From Acidaminococcales bacterium (GTDB lineage: Bacteria; Bacillota; Negativicutes; Acidaminococcales; JAISLQ01): a stretch of 46,348 nucleotides of DNA. Each line of letters begins with the position of its first letter. The stretch's first letter is position 1. A model generated the notes under the pieces. The model was not told the DNA's origin. It was given only the letters and a program-made list of their open reading frames with translations, and searched no databases. Shown here piece by piece: positions 16,802 through 25,514 of the stretch. The stretch lies in assembly GCA_031290885.1 (NCBI GenBank), contig JAISLQ010000021.1, positions 1 through 46,348 of the forward strand, in the 5' to 3' direction. The translations under genes and the position numbers were made by a program.

Positions 16802-18214
16802 ATGTCAAAAGAAGCAATGCGCAAAATACTAAACAGCCTTGCCGAAGAGGAATACCTGTCCATCGTCGGCCAAAAGGCGTCCGACCCTTTGGACGCTTTC
16901 GCGCAAAGGCGCGCGATCCGTCCCGGAATGGGCGGCCAGGCCCCTATCATGCCGCCGGCGCGGGCACAAGGGCTCTGGCAGGAAAGAATGTCCAAACAAG
17001 CTGACGCAAAGAACAAGCGCGCGGCTTACATCCACATCCCCTTTTGCAGCCATATATGCCTTTACTGCGGCTTTTTTCAAAACTATGCCAATGAGGCGGC
17101 GGAAACCCATTATCTTGACCATCTGGCCAAGGAGCTTGAAGCCGACAAAGACAAGCCTTATCTCACCTCCGGCATCGTGAACACGGTCTTTTTCGGCGGC
17201 GGCACTCCCAGCGCCCTTTCGCCGTCCAACATAACGCGCCTCCTGCAAACGGTAAGGAACTGCCTGCCGCTGGCCAACGACTGCGAAATCACCTTGGAGG
17301 CGCGGATAAACGATCTTACCGGCGACAAAATGGATGCCTGGTTTGCTAACGGCGTGAACCGCGTGTCCATCGGCGTGCAGTCCTTCGACACCGCCGTAAG
17401 GCAAAGCGTTGGGCGGCTGGATTCCCAGGAAGAGTGCATCGAAAGGCTGACGGCCATTTCCGCCCGCAACCAGGCTTCTATAATCATCGACATCATCTAC
17501 GGCCTGCCGGGGCAGACTGGCGCATCCTTTAGGCAAGACCTTAAAATCATCGACCGCCTGCCGATTGACGGGATGGATCTCTACCAGCTCAGCGTGTTTG
17601 AAGACGGGCCGCTGATAAAGGCCATCGGCGCGGGCAGCCTGCCGCCGGCGGCCAAGACCTCCGAACAAGCGCGCATGTTTGCCGATGCGGTCAAATGGCT
17701 TGACGAACGGGCCTATTTCCGGCTCAGCAGCTGCCATTGGGCCAAAAACAGCCGCGAGCGCAGCATGTACAACTTCCTCGTCAAATCCGGCGTGGAAATA
17801 TTCCCCTACGGCTCCGGGGCGGGCGGCAACATCGGCGGCATGAGCGTTATGCTCTGCCGCGACTTAAAGAAATACTGCGAGGCGGTGGGAAAAGGCCTAA
17901 AGCCCATCATGGTTTCCTTTTTGCGGGAAGAAGGCGGCGGGCTAAGCGGCGATATACTCCGGCAACTGGAAATCGGTTATTTCAACCTCGGGGAAATCAC
18001 CGAAAAATACGGCGGCGCGCTGGACGGGCTGGAGGTTTTGCTTGATTTGTGGGTGGAGCGCGGCCTATTCGAGAAAGGGCCGGCACTTTATCGGCTGAGC
18101 GTCGCCGGGCAATTTTGGGTCAAGAACATCGCGCAGCTGCTCACGGAATACGCCGGCGCCCTGCGCGGCGGGGAAAAGGCGCCAAACGGGCGGCCGGCAG
18201 CCGGACAGGGCTGA
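16802..18214 (+). CDS. hutW: HutW/ChuW-like radical SAM heme-degrading enzyme
   Basis: ChuW/HutW enzymes open the heme ring without oxygen, using S-adenosylmethionine and an iron-sulfur cluster, and free the iron as they make an anaerobilin. The 470-residue protein has IHIPFCSHICLYCGFFQN with the CxxxCxxC triad (Cys82, 86, 89). The FF-Q-N ending of that motif separates HutW/ChuW from HemN/HemW. The family's N-terminal extension (1-70) and a HemN-like C-terminal winged-helix region (about 380-450) are present. A HemW-like heme chaperone is the main alternative; the operon context argues against it. Confidence 0.85.
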   Translation: MSKEAMRKILNSLAEEEYLSIVGQKASDPLDAFAQRRAIRPGMGGQAPIMPPARAQGLWQERMSKQADAKNKRAAYIHIPFCSHICLYCGFFQNYANEAAETHYLDHLAKELEADKDKPYLTSGIVNTVFFGGGTPSALSPSNITRLLQTVRNCLPLANDCEITLEARINDLTGDKMDAWFANGVNRVSIGVQSFDTAVRQSVGRLDSQEECIERLTAISARNQASIIIDIIYGLPGQTGASFRQDLKIIDRLPIDGMDLYQLSVFEDGPLIKAIGAGSLPPAAKTSEQARMFADAVKWLDERAYFRLSSCHWAKNSRERSMYNFLVKSGVEIFPYGSGAGGNIGGMSVMLCRDLKKYCEAVGKGLKPIMVSFLREEGGGLSGDILRQLEIGYFNLGEITEKYGGALDGLEVLLDLWVERGLFEKGPALYRLSVAGQFWVKNIAQLLTEYAGALRGGEKAPNGRPAAGQG

Positions 18215-18223
18215 AACAACAAT

Positions 18224-18240
18224 CTATACTTTAAGTATAG
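18224..18240. promoter_or_regulatory. Perfect 17-bp palindrome before the TonB-dependent receptor gene
   Basis: CTATACTT-T-AAGTATAG is a perfect 8-1-8 palindrome in the 76-bp gap between the hutW-like gene and the receptor gene. It includes TATACT, a possible -10 element. The 7-1-7 core has the layout of Fur-family operators, though not the classical Fur sequence. It is a good candidate site for separate control of the receptor. Confidence 0.55.
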
Positions 18241-18290
18241 TTATTCATAAATGCGGAAAAAACCGGCAACAAAATAGAGGAGGAGAGAAA

Positions 18291-20219
18291 ATGCGCAAAA
18301 AAAGCAAGCAATTCAGCACAGGGAAAATAACCGCGCTCACCTTGGCCGCGTTTAATTTCCTTTTGTTGCCCGCCCTGGCGGCGGAGGCGGAAGAGGAAGA
18401 CGCGGGCGTAACGCGGGAAGTCATCGTTACCGCCTCGCGCACCGAGCAGGAGATCAAAGAAACGCCGTCCAGCGTCGAAGTCGTTACCCGGGAAGAAATA
18501 GAGACTATGGGCGCGCAGACGGTCAGGGACGCGCTGGCGCTCGCGGTCGGCGTTGACTTTCCGACTAGCGGCACGACCGGCAACCATACGTACATACGCG
18601 GCCTGTCGAGCGCCTACGTATTGATTATGGTAGACGGGCGCCGCGTGCCGGGCGAGGACGGGTCGCTGGCCAACCAGTATTGGTTTGACCGCATCAACCT
18701 GGACAACGTGGAGCGCATCGAAATCGTGCGCGGCCCGGGCAGTTCGCTCTACGGCTCCGACGCTATGGGCGGGGTCATCAACATCATCACCCGGCGGCCG
18801 GAAAAAGCGGGGGCATCCATACATTTTGACGGCGGCAGCCGACTGTACGGCGGCGGGCTGCGCGTCGACTCCGGCACGGCCGGCCGCTGGGCCTGGACTT
18901 TCGACGCCAATTTTCAGCGCACCCGCACACGCAAACAGGACACTTTTATCGGCGGCGGCCTGACCTATCCGATACGGGTGCCCGGAGGCGACACGAAGTT
19001 TTACAATTTAAAAGGGACTTATAACATAAACGACAAGCAAAAGATCGATATTTTCTACGAAAAAAGCAATCAGCAATGGAACTATTTCCAAAACACCACC
19101 GAATATATCAACGACAGCAAAGGCGATTCCTTTGGCCTTACTTACCGGGGCAAAGGCGAAAAGAGCGATTATGAGCTGCGCGCCTATTACAATCGGATGG
19201 ACCGGTGGGCTCCGAGCTTAAACTTATCTACCAGCGCCTTTAGTTTTGATGTGATGAAATATACGGCCTATGTAGTGGAAGGCCGGGATTCCATTCAGAT
19301 AGACGACAAACACCGCCTGACTTTCGGCGGCGAATACCGCGCCCTCATCAACCGCAGCACCAGGCTGGGCGCCGGCGGCGACAAACCGAGCCAAATAACC
19401 ATCAACGGCGTAACCAGAAACATTTCCGAGCGCAGCGAAAAATATCAGTCGGTCTACTTGCAGGACGAGTGGCTGCTATCCGATAAGCTCCTCGTAATCC
19501 CTTCCCTGCGCTACGATCACAACAGCAGTTTCGGCGGCAACCTCAGCCCAAAGATCGGCCTCACCTACAAATTTAGCGACGACTACCGTCTAAAGGCCAG
19601 TTACGGCAAGGGCTTTCGCGCCCCTGACATCAGTTATCTGTACATGGACTTTGGCGGCATGATCGGCAATCCCGACCTGAAACCGGAAAAAACGACCGGC
19701 TATGAAATAAGCATAGAAGGCGAGAAAAAAGGCTATTCCGGCAAGCTGACCTATTTCCGCACCGATGCGCGCGACCTTATATCAATGTACACTGCCGCCC
19801 CCCCTTACACTTATATAAACATCAGCAAGGCGCAAATGGAAGGCATCGAAGCGGAGATCGGGAAAAAACTGAACGAACATTTCACGCTGAAAGCGTCACA
19901 CGTCTATCTGGACGCCCTGAACAAAGTTACCGGCGCAAGGCTGACCAACCGAGCGCGCAACAACACCAAGCTGCAGCTAATCTATAACGATGCGCGGCGC
20001 GGCTGGGGCGCTATTTTTTGGAACGAGTGGCTGCACGATTACTGGTTTGGCGGCAAAAATTACAGCTATCCCACTTTTAATTTCAGCGTGAACAAAAAAT
20101 GGCAGGACGGCAAATACAGCGCCTATTTCGCCGTGGACAACATCGCCGACAAAAAGATACTCGACGTCTGGATGTATCAGGGCCGGGTCTGGCGTTTGGG
20201 AGTAAACATAACCTTGTAA
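18291..20219 (+). CDS. TonB-dependent outer-membrane receptor (heme/iron type)
   Basis: The 642-residue protein starts with a signal peptide (hydrophobic 12-30, cleavage near ALAAEA). A TonB-box-like REVIVTASR follows, then a plug domain (about 45-155: TPSSVEVVTREEIETMGAQT, MVDGRRVPGE, IEIVRGPGSSLYGSDAMGGV, INIITRR). The rest is a beta barrel ending in a final aromatic-rich strand (VWRLGVNITL). FRAPDISYLY and NPDLKPE occur at the place where heme/hemoglobin receptors carry FRAP and NPNL, but many siderophore and cobalamin receptors are similar. It should import the ligand that the ABC system at 11968-14761 then carries inward. RBS GAGGAGAG sits just before the ATG. Confidence 0.92.
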   Translation: MRKKSKQFSTGKITALTLAAFNFLLLPALAAEAEEEDAGVTREVIVTASRTEQEIKETPSSVEVVTREEIETMGAQTVRDALALAVGVDFPTSGTTGNHTYIRGLSSAYVLIMVDGRRVPGEDGSLANQYWFDRINLDNVERIEIVRGPGSSLYGSDAMGGVINIITRRPEKAGASIHFDGGSRLYGGGLRVDSGTAGRWAWTFDANFQRTRTRKQDTFIGGGLTYPIRVPGGDTKFYNLKGTYNINDKQKIDIFYEKSNQQWNYFQNTTEYINDSKGDSFGLTYRGKGEKSDYELRAYYNRMDRWAPSLNLSTSAFSFDVMKYTAYVVEGRDSIQIDDKHRLTFGGEYRALINRSTRLGAGGDKPSQITINGVTRNISERSEKYQSVYLQDEWLLSDKLLVIPSLRYDHNSSFGGNLSPKIGLTYKFSDDYRLKASYGKGFRAPDISYLYMDFGGMIGNPDLKPEKTTGYEISIEGEKKGYSGKLTYFRTDARDLISMYTAAPPYTYINISKAQMEGIEAEIGKKLNEHFTLKASHVYLDALNKVTGARLTNRARNNTKLQLIYNDARRGWGAIFWNEWLHDYWFGGKNYSYPTFNFSVNKKWQDGKYSAYFAVDNIADKKILDVWMYQGRVWRLGVNITL

Positions 20220-20230
20220 AAGACGAAATG

Positions 20231-20259
20231 GGCGCGGCCGGCCAAAAGCCGGCCGCGCC
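20231..20259 (+). promoter_or_regulatory. Strong GC hairpin between receptor and chaN-like gene
   Basis: A perfect 12-bp stem (20231-20242 with 20248-20259) and 5-base loop, with no T-run after it. It sits in the short gap before the next gene's ribosome site (AGAAAGGG, 20263-20270). It is more likely to protect the upstream mRNA end or lower downstream expression than to terminate. Confidence 0.55.
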
Positions 20260-20278
20260 GCAAGAAAGGGTGTTGGCC

Positions 20279-21178
20279 ATGAAAAAGCTGCTTTGGGCAA
20301 CTCTTGCTTTCCTGCTGGCCGCGCCCCCCCTCGCGGCGGAAGCGGCCGCCGGCGTTTCCTGGCATCTGCCGGCGGGAAGCGGGATTGCCCTCAAAGAGGC
20401 GGTTAAAAGGCTGAAAGGCTATGACGTCGTGATGTTCGGGGAGTATCACGACCAGAACGCGCTGCATCAGGAACAGCTGGCTTTCCTCAAAGAATATTGC
20501 CGGATCCAGGACGGCAATGTCGCGCTTTCTTTGGAAATGATCGAGAAAGACGTAGCGGCGCAGCTAAAGAAATATATTGACGGCGCGATAAGCGAAGAGG
20601 AGTTTATCAAAAGTTCCCGCCCGTGGAAGAACTACCGCGAAGCCTACGCGCCGCTGGTGGAATTTGCCAAGGCGCGCGGGCTTGACGTTATCGCCGCGAA
20701 CATCCCCAGGCGCATAGCCTCTCAGTACGCGCGGACGGGAAGTTTAGACGCGGTGGACGCCAAGGACAGGGTATACCTGCCGCGCCGGCACTGGGCGGAC
20801 AAAGACAGATACTGGGAAGAATTCTCCTCCGTCATGAACGGCGCGGGCGGCGAGGCCAGGGCCATGTCCCTGCCCAAAGAGAAAATATGGGACTTTTACC
20901 GGGCCCAATGTTTGAAAGACGATGTCATGGCCCAAAGCATAGCGGACTACCTGGCGCTTAATCCCACGCGGAAAGTGCTGCAATTACAGGGGACGTTTCA
21001 CGGCCGCCTTCATCTGGGCGTGGCCGACAAATTGCAAAGGCTTGTGCCTGGCTTGAAAATAGCCGTGATATCGCCGGTGTTCATGGAAGAAAACGCCCAA
21101 AAGGACGCTCTGGCCGCCGAACACGAAAAGGAAGGGGATCTTTTGCTGCTGGTAAAAAAAGAGCGGCCGAAAAGTTAA
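20279..21178 (+). CDS. ChaN-like heme-binding/iron-regulated protein
   Basis: The 299-residue protein has a signal peptide (MKKLLWATLAFLLAAPPLA, cleavage near AEA) and no lipobox, so it is exported but probably not a lipoprotein. The mature part matches the ChaN family: VVMFGEYHDQNALHQEQLAF, LSLEMIEKDV, AANIPRRIASQYAR, AQCLKDDVMAQSI and LQGTFHGRLHLG. ChaN binds heme dimers, and the family occurs beside iron-uptake genes. As last gene of the heme module it may store or relay heme in the periplasm. Confidence 0.82.
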   Translation: MKKLLWATLAFLLAAPPLAAEAAAGVSWHLPAGSGIALKEAVKRLKGYDVVMFGEYHDQNALHQEQLAFLKEYCRIQDGNVALSLEMIEKDVAAQLKKYIDGAISEEEFIKSSRPWKNYREAYAPLVEFAKARGLDVIAANIPRRIASQYARTGSLDAVDAKDRVYLPRRHWADKDRYWEEFSSVMNGAGGEARAMSLPKEKIWDFYRAQCLKDDVMAQSIADYLALNPTRKVLQLQGTFHGRLHLGVADKLQRLVPGLKIAVISPVFMEENAQKDALAAEHEKEGDLLLLVKKERPKS

Positions 21179-21216
21179 AGCCAAACTTTTGCCCAACAAA
21201 GGCCGCCCGGGAGAAT

Positions 21217-21262
21217 ATATTGGCAAGCCCCGCGCCATTGAAGGCGCGGGGCTTGCCAATAT
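21217..21262. terminator. Long perfect hairpin, probable bidirectional terminator
   Basis: A perfect 20-bp stem (21217-21236 with 21243-21262) with loop ATTGAA. It follows the chaN-like gene by 38 bases and the broken relB-like gene on the other strand by 9. The T-run is poor on both sides, so this may also be a repeat-type palindrome. Confidence 0.55.
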
Positions 21263-21271
21263 AGAGCGTTA

Positions 21272-21526
21272 TTATTCCTTAGCCGCAGCCGCTTCCTGCG
21301 CGGCATTATTGGGCACTCCATGCAAAAAACGCCCTATGCGCGTATCTTTGACTACTTCCCTCAAATCCGGGCCGATGCGCGATGGACGCAAAGGGGATGC
21401 CGTTATGCTCCAGTGTTTTTACCGGGAACATCCTAACCGCCGTCGAAGTGTCAAACCCGAGGCTGGAAAAAAGAAGATCCGCCGCGTTTTTGATATTGCC
21501 GTCAACCCGAACTGTATGGTCGCCAT
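21272..21526 (-). pseudogene. Frameshifted RelB/DinJ-like antitoxin
   Basis: Read on the minus strand from the ATG at 21526, the frame begins MATIQF. One base is then missing, and the next frame gives VDGNIKNAADLLFSSLGFDT followed by STAVRMFPVKTLEHNGIPFA. This is the RelB/DinJ pattern (VD--LK--AE-LFSSLG-D-STAV-MFL----E--GIPF). A second shift returns to the first frame, which ends with DLREVVKDTRIGRFLHGVPN and a TAA at 21272-21274. The total span of 85 codons is a normal RelB length. No RelE-type toxin gene lies after it. It is a decayed orphan antitoxin, or the two shifts are sequencing errors. Confidence 0.6.
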
Positions 21527-21632
21527 AATTGGCCTCTGAAGATCAATAATTCCTTTATTGCCGTACTATATTGTCTATAATTTGTCAATCTTTTTCGTTG
21601 AATGAGCCTAATTTGCTTGGGTTTTGCCGCTG

Positions 21633-23006
21633 TCAAGGCAATGTTTTGATCTTCCGTTCATAAACCTGATTCAAAAAAACCGCGCTTACCGCCAAAGCTA
21701 CACATTCGGCGATGGGGAATGCCCACCAGACAAGCTCGAGCGAGCCGGTCAGGGAAAGCAGCCAGGCGGCGGGCAGCAGCGCGAAAAATTGCCTTATAAC
21801 GGATATGCCGAGGCTTTTCAGGCCATCGCCTAACGCCTGGAAGACGGAAATGGACACGATGCAGAAACCGGCGAGCAGAAAGTGGAGGCTGATAATTCTC
21901 AGCGCGACGCCGCCGATGGCCAGCATTTCGCCGGCGGCGTTAAACAGCCCGAGCAAGGCGGCGGGGAAAAGCTGAAAACAGGCGGCGCCCGGCAGCATGA
22001 TCGCGCTGGCGTACAAAACGCCGAGGCGGACGGCCTGGATGACGCGCCCTTTTCGGCGCGCGCCGAAATTATAGGCGACGATCGGCGACAGGGCTCCGGT
22101 CAAACCGAATACCGGCATAAAGACGAAACTTTGCAGCCTAAAACACACGCCGAGCACCGCCGCCGCCGTGGACGTAAACGGGATGAGGATCAGGTTCAGC
22201 CCGTAAGTCATGAGCGAGCCGCTGGAAATTAGCAGGATGGAAGGCGCGCCCACAGCGTATATTTCTTTGAGCGTCGCGCCGTCCGGCCGAAATTTTTTGA
22301 ACGGCAGGGTTATTTCACGATTTTTGCGCAAATTGAAATAAATGGCCAGCGCAGCCCCCACCGTCTGCCCGATTATAGTGGCGGCGGCCGCCCCGCCCAC
22401 GCCCAGGGCGGGAAACCCGAAAAGGCCGAAAATCATGATCGGGTCGAGCATGATGTTGGCAAGCGCGCCCGCCGATTGCGACAGCATGGAATAAAATGTC
22501 TTGCCGGTGGCGTTGAGCATCCCTTCAAAGATGATCTGATGGAAAACGGCAAAGGAAAAAACGGAAACGATAAAGAGATATTCGCTACCGTAGCCGATTA
22601 TTTCCGGGTCGGCCGTCTGCGAGCGAAAAAAGGGCCCGGCGAAAAACAGCCCGAGCAGCACGAAGGGGATACAGCTCAGCCAGATCAGCAATATGCCGTT
22701 GGCGGCCGCCTGGTTGGCGGCGCGGAAATTTTTCCCGCCGAGGGCGCGGGAAAGGAGGGAATTTATCCCGACGCTGGTGCCGACGCCTACGGCAATGACC
22801 AGTATCTGCACGGGGAAGGCCAGGGAAACGGCGGTCAGGGCCGCCTCGCTGATTTGGGCGACGAATATGCTGTCAACGATATTGTAAAGCGCCTGTATCA
22901 GCATGGAGGCCATTACCGGCAGGGACATGGAAACAAGCAGCTTGTTTATGGGCATTGTGCCCATTTTGTTTTCCGGCGCGCCTTTTTCTTTTTGTGCGGC
23001 GGGCAT
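21633..23006 (-). CDS. MATE-family multidrug/metabolite efflux pump
   Basis: The 457-residue integral membrane protein has twelve predicted helices in two related halves. MATE features include LPVMASMLIQALYNIVDSIFVAQ near residue 30, GVGTSVGINSLLSRALG near 95 and, in the second half, GLTGALSPIVAYNFGARRKGR near 315. Such pumps export cationic compounds using sodium or proton gradients. The substrate is unknown. A GGAGG-type ribosome site lies 6-10 bases upstream of the ATG (23012-23017). It is divergent from the two-component genes that follow. Confidence 0.9.
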   Translation of the reverse strand: MPAAQKEKGAPENKMGTMPINKLLVSMSLPVMASMLIQALYNIVDSIFVAQISEAALTAVSLAFPVQILVIAVGVGTSVGINSLLSRALGGKNFRAANQAAANGILLIWLSCIPFVLLGLFFAGPFFRSQTADPEIIGYGSEYLFIVSVFSFAVFHQIIFEGMLNATGKTFYSMLSQSAGALANIMLDPIMIFGLFGFPALGVGGAAAATIIGQTVGAALAIYFNLRKNREITLPFKKFRPDGATLKEIYAVGAPSILLISSGSLMTYGLNLILIPFTSTAAAVLGVCFRLQSFVFMPVFGLTGALSPIVAYNFGARRKGRVIQAVRLGVLYASAIMLPGAACFQLFPAALLGLFNAAGEMLAIGGVALRIISLHFLLAGFCIVSISVFQALGDGLKSLGISVIRQFFALLPAAWLLSLTGSLELVWWAFPIAECVALAVSAVFLNQVYERKIKTLP

Positions 23007-23230
23007 CTTGGCCTCCTTGCGCCTGCGTCATGTCATCAGCAACCATTATATTAGCGCCGCCGCGGCGCGTCAAGCTATTTGGCGCGGGCGCGATGCTGTG
23101 AATTATTTGTGAAACGCCTTTCAAAATAAGCGAAATGCTGATAAGATTTATTCTAAGGCAGCATTTGCCTGCGGGGCGGCCACCGCGCAAAGGTACGGGC
23201 GAAAAAACGGCGCTTATGGGGGCATTGCGT

Positions 23231-23923
23231 ATGGAACGGCAATTGGTCATAATAGCGGACGACGATCCCCAAATAAGGGAGATACTGCGGATATACCTTG
23301 AAAAGGATGGGTATGCGGCCGCCGAGGCGCAGGACGGGGCGCAGGCGATCCTGAAGGTGCAGTCCGAGCAGCCTTCGCTGCTGCTGCTCGACATAATGAT
23401 GCCGGTATTGGACGGCATAGAAGTCTGCCGGCAGGTCAGGAAAATATCAAAAGTGCCGATAATCATGATTACCGCCCGCGACGAGGACGATGAACGCATC
23501 CTTGGCCTTGATGTCGGCGCCGACGACTATATCACAAAACCATTCAACCCGCGCGAAGTCATGGCCAGGGTAAAGGCGGTGCTGCGGCGGGCCGTGCAGG
23601 ACGCCGGCGCAAAGCGCGAAAAATTGCTTTTTGACCGGCTGACGATTGATCTGGCGGAATATAAAGTGCTGTCTTTCGGGCAAAACGTTGCGCTTACCGC
23701 CAAGGAAATGGAACTTTTGTGGTACCTGGCGTCCAACGCCGGGCAGGTATTCACGCGCAACCAGCTTTTGGAAAGCATTTGGGGCTATACCTATTACGGC
23801 GACACCCGCACGGTGGACACCCATATCAAAAGGCTGCGGCACAAACTGGCGATCCCGGAAGATTCGCCCTGGGACATCAAAACCATTTGGGGCGTCGGCT
23901 ACAAGTTTGAGGCAAACAAATGA
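23231..23923 (+). CDS. OmpR/PhoB-family response regulator
   Basis: The 230-residue protein has a receiver domain (1-120; acidic DDD at 10-12, phospho-acceptor Asp54 in LLLDIMMP, and Lys103 in ITKPF) and a winged-helix DNA-binding domain (about 135-230: LTAKEMELLWYLASNAGQVF, GDTRTVDTHIKRLRHKL, IWGVGYKFE). I chose the ATG at 23231; upstream in-frame starts would add a non-conserved arginine-rich leader. It overlaps the kinase gene by four bases, so the two form a cognate pair. The stimulus is not evident. Confidence 0.92.
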   Translation: MERQLVIIADDDPQIREILRIYLEKDGYAAAEAQDGAQAILKVQSEQPSLLLLDIMMPVLDGIEVCRQVRKISKVPIIMITARDEDDERILGLDVGADDYITKPFNPREVMARVKAVLRRAVQDAGAKREKLLFDRLTIDLAEYKVLSFGQNVALTAKEMELLWYLASNAGQVFTRNQLLESIWGYTYYGDTRTVDTHIKRLRHKLAIPEDSPWDIKTIWGVGYKFEANK

Positions 23924-25428
23924 ACCGATCCATCGAAAAGCGCCTTTTGTACAGCTTTACCGCCATAGCGTCGCTGGTGCTCATAGTCGTTTCCCTGGGG
24001 CTTTCGTATATCATCAATGATTTTTTCTGGGATTCGCGCAAACGCGAGCTGATTGCCAACGGGCGGCGTTTGGCCAAAGCGGTGGGCGAATTGGGCGGCG
24101 GCGACCAGCGCCGGATAACCGAATATTTGCGTTCGGTCGATAATTTTTTGCAGGCGCGCATCTGGCTGGTGGATACGGAAAAACGCATAATGGCATCGTC
24201 CGTGCCTCTGCCCGGAGCCGGCCGCGAACGTGAAAATATGCACAGGCACGGGGAGGAAACCCGCCCCGACGTTAAAAACGCGCCCGCGCCGCGCGCATAT
24301 GCCATCAAAAACCCGCGCATGCAGGAGTTAGTGGACGATGTGATGAAAGGCGAAATAAAGACCGTCCGCGCTTTTCACCCTTATTTTGAGGACAATGTCA
24401 TGGCGGTGGGACTGCCGGTCATGGGCGCCGACAAAAAAGTAACCGGCGTGCTGCTGCTCAACGCGCCAATAGCCAATACGGAGGAGTTTCTGCAAACCAT
24501 CTATTTTTATATCGCCGGCGTGGGGCTTATCGCCATGCTGCTGTGCTGGTGCCTGACCAAGCTCCTGTCGCGGCGGATAGTCATGCCGCTCATTTCCATG
24601 CGGGAAAGCGCGGCCGCCATGGCCCAGGGCGATTACGACTGCCAGGTTTTGATCCGGGGAAAAGACGAAGTGGCCGACTTGGGGCGCTCGCTCAATTCGC
24701 TCGCGCGCGATTTGGCCAATTTCGTCGACAAAACCAAGCGCATGGAGCAATTGCGCCGCGACTTCGTGGCCAATGTGTCGCATGAGCTGCGGACGCCGAT
24801 CACCGTCATCCGAGGCTACAACGAGGCCATGCTTGACGGGACGACGACCGACGCCGATGAAATCAAAAGATACCAAAGCCTGATCCGCGACGAAACCATC
24901 CGCCTGGAAGGGCTTATCAGGGAACTGCTCGACATCAGCCGCCTACAGGCGCGCGCGGAACAAATCGGCGAACGGGTGCCGCTGGACGTCATAGCGGCGG
25001 AATGTGCGGAAAAACTCATGGTAAAGGCGAAAGAGAAGGGCGTCGCCGTTACGGTGGACACCGACCGCGACCTTTACGTAAAGGGCATCGGCAACCGCCT
25101 AGTGCAGCTGATCATGATCCTTTTGGATAACGCTATAAAATATTCCTATAACGGCGGCTGGATAAAACTGACCGTCAAAAGCCCGGACAAGGGCAAGGTG
25201 CTCCTCGCGGTGCAAGACAACGGCATAGGCGTCGACGAGAAAGAACAGGGGCGCATTTGGGAAAGGTTTTACAAAGTGGACAAATCGCACGCCAAAGCCG
25301 CCGGAGGGACAGGTCTGGGGCTGGCGATCGCCAGGGAAATAATCGACATACACAAAGCGAAGGTCAGTTTGGAAAGCAGCCTGGGCAAAGGGACAAACAT
25401 ACAGATAGTTTTTGTTGCGGCAAATTAA
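23920..25428 (+). CDS. Membrane sensor histidine kinase
   Basis: The 502-residue protein has a first membrane helix (about 11-32), an extracytoplasmic sensor region (about 33-192) with an LVDTEKRIMASS strand as in PAS-like sensors, a second helix (about 193-214), a HAMP linker (215-268), a HisKA domain with phospho-acceptor His288 in NVSHELRTP, and an ATPase domain with LLDNAIKYS, VQDNGIGVD and GGTGLGLAI. It is PhoR/ResE-like in layout. It is co-expressed with the response regulator; no target genes are evident nearby, though the MATE gene is divergent. Confidence 0.92.
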   Translation: MNRSIEKRLLYSFTAIASLVLIVVSLGLSYIINDFFWDSRKRELIANGRRLAKAVGELGGGDQRRITEYLRSVDNFLQARIWLVDTEKRIMASSVPLPGAGRERENMHRHGEETRPDVKNAPAPRAYAIKNPRMQELVDDVMKGEIKTVRAFHPYFEDNVMAVGLPVMGADKKVTGVLLLNAPIANTEEFLQTIYFYIAGVGLIAMLLCWCLTKLLSRRIVMPLISMRESAAAMAQGDYDCQVLIRGKDEVADLGRSLNSLARDLANFVDKTKRMEQLRRDFVANVSHELRTPITVIRGYNEAMLDGTTTDADEIKRYQSLIRDETIRLEGLIRELLDISRLQARAEQIGERVPLDVIAAECAEKLMVKAKEKGVAVTVDTDRDLYVKGIGNRLVQLIMILLDNAIKYSYNGGWIKLTVKSPDKGKVLLAVQDNGIGVDEKEQGRIWERFYKVDKSHAKAAGGTGLGLAIAREIIDIHKAKVSLESSLGKGTNIQIVFVAAN

Positions 25429-25514
25429 TTGTTATAAATAGAGGATTTTTAAATAAAACATAGAAATGCAAGGTAGCCGGGTATTCGTTGCGCAATGGGA
25501 AAGGCAGGGATTTT

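Larger units (their letters stand above)
21179..21632. other. Region between chaN-like gene and MATE gene
   Basis: This gap of about 450 bases holds the long hairpin at 21217-21262 and a broken minus-strand relB-like gene (21272-21526). The 116-codon plus-strand frame across it (21189-21539) is the antisense of both and is not a gene. From 21527 to 21632 I see only AT-rich sequence. Confidence 0.6.

Noticed and set aside
21189-21539. 116-codon plus-strand frame
   Set aside because: Antisense to a hairpin and to the broken relB-like gene.
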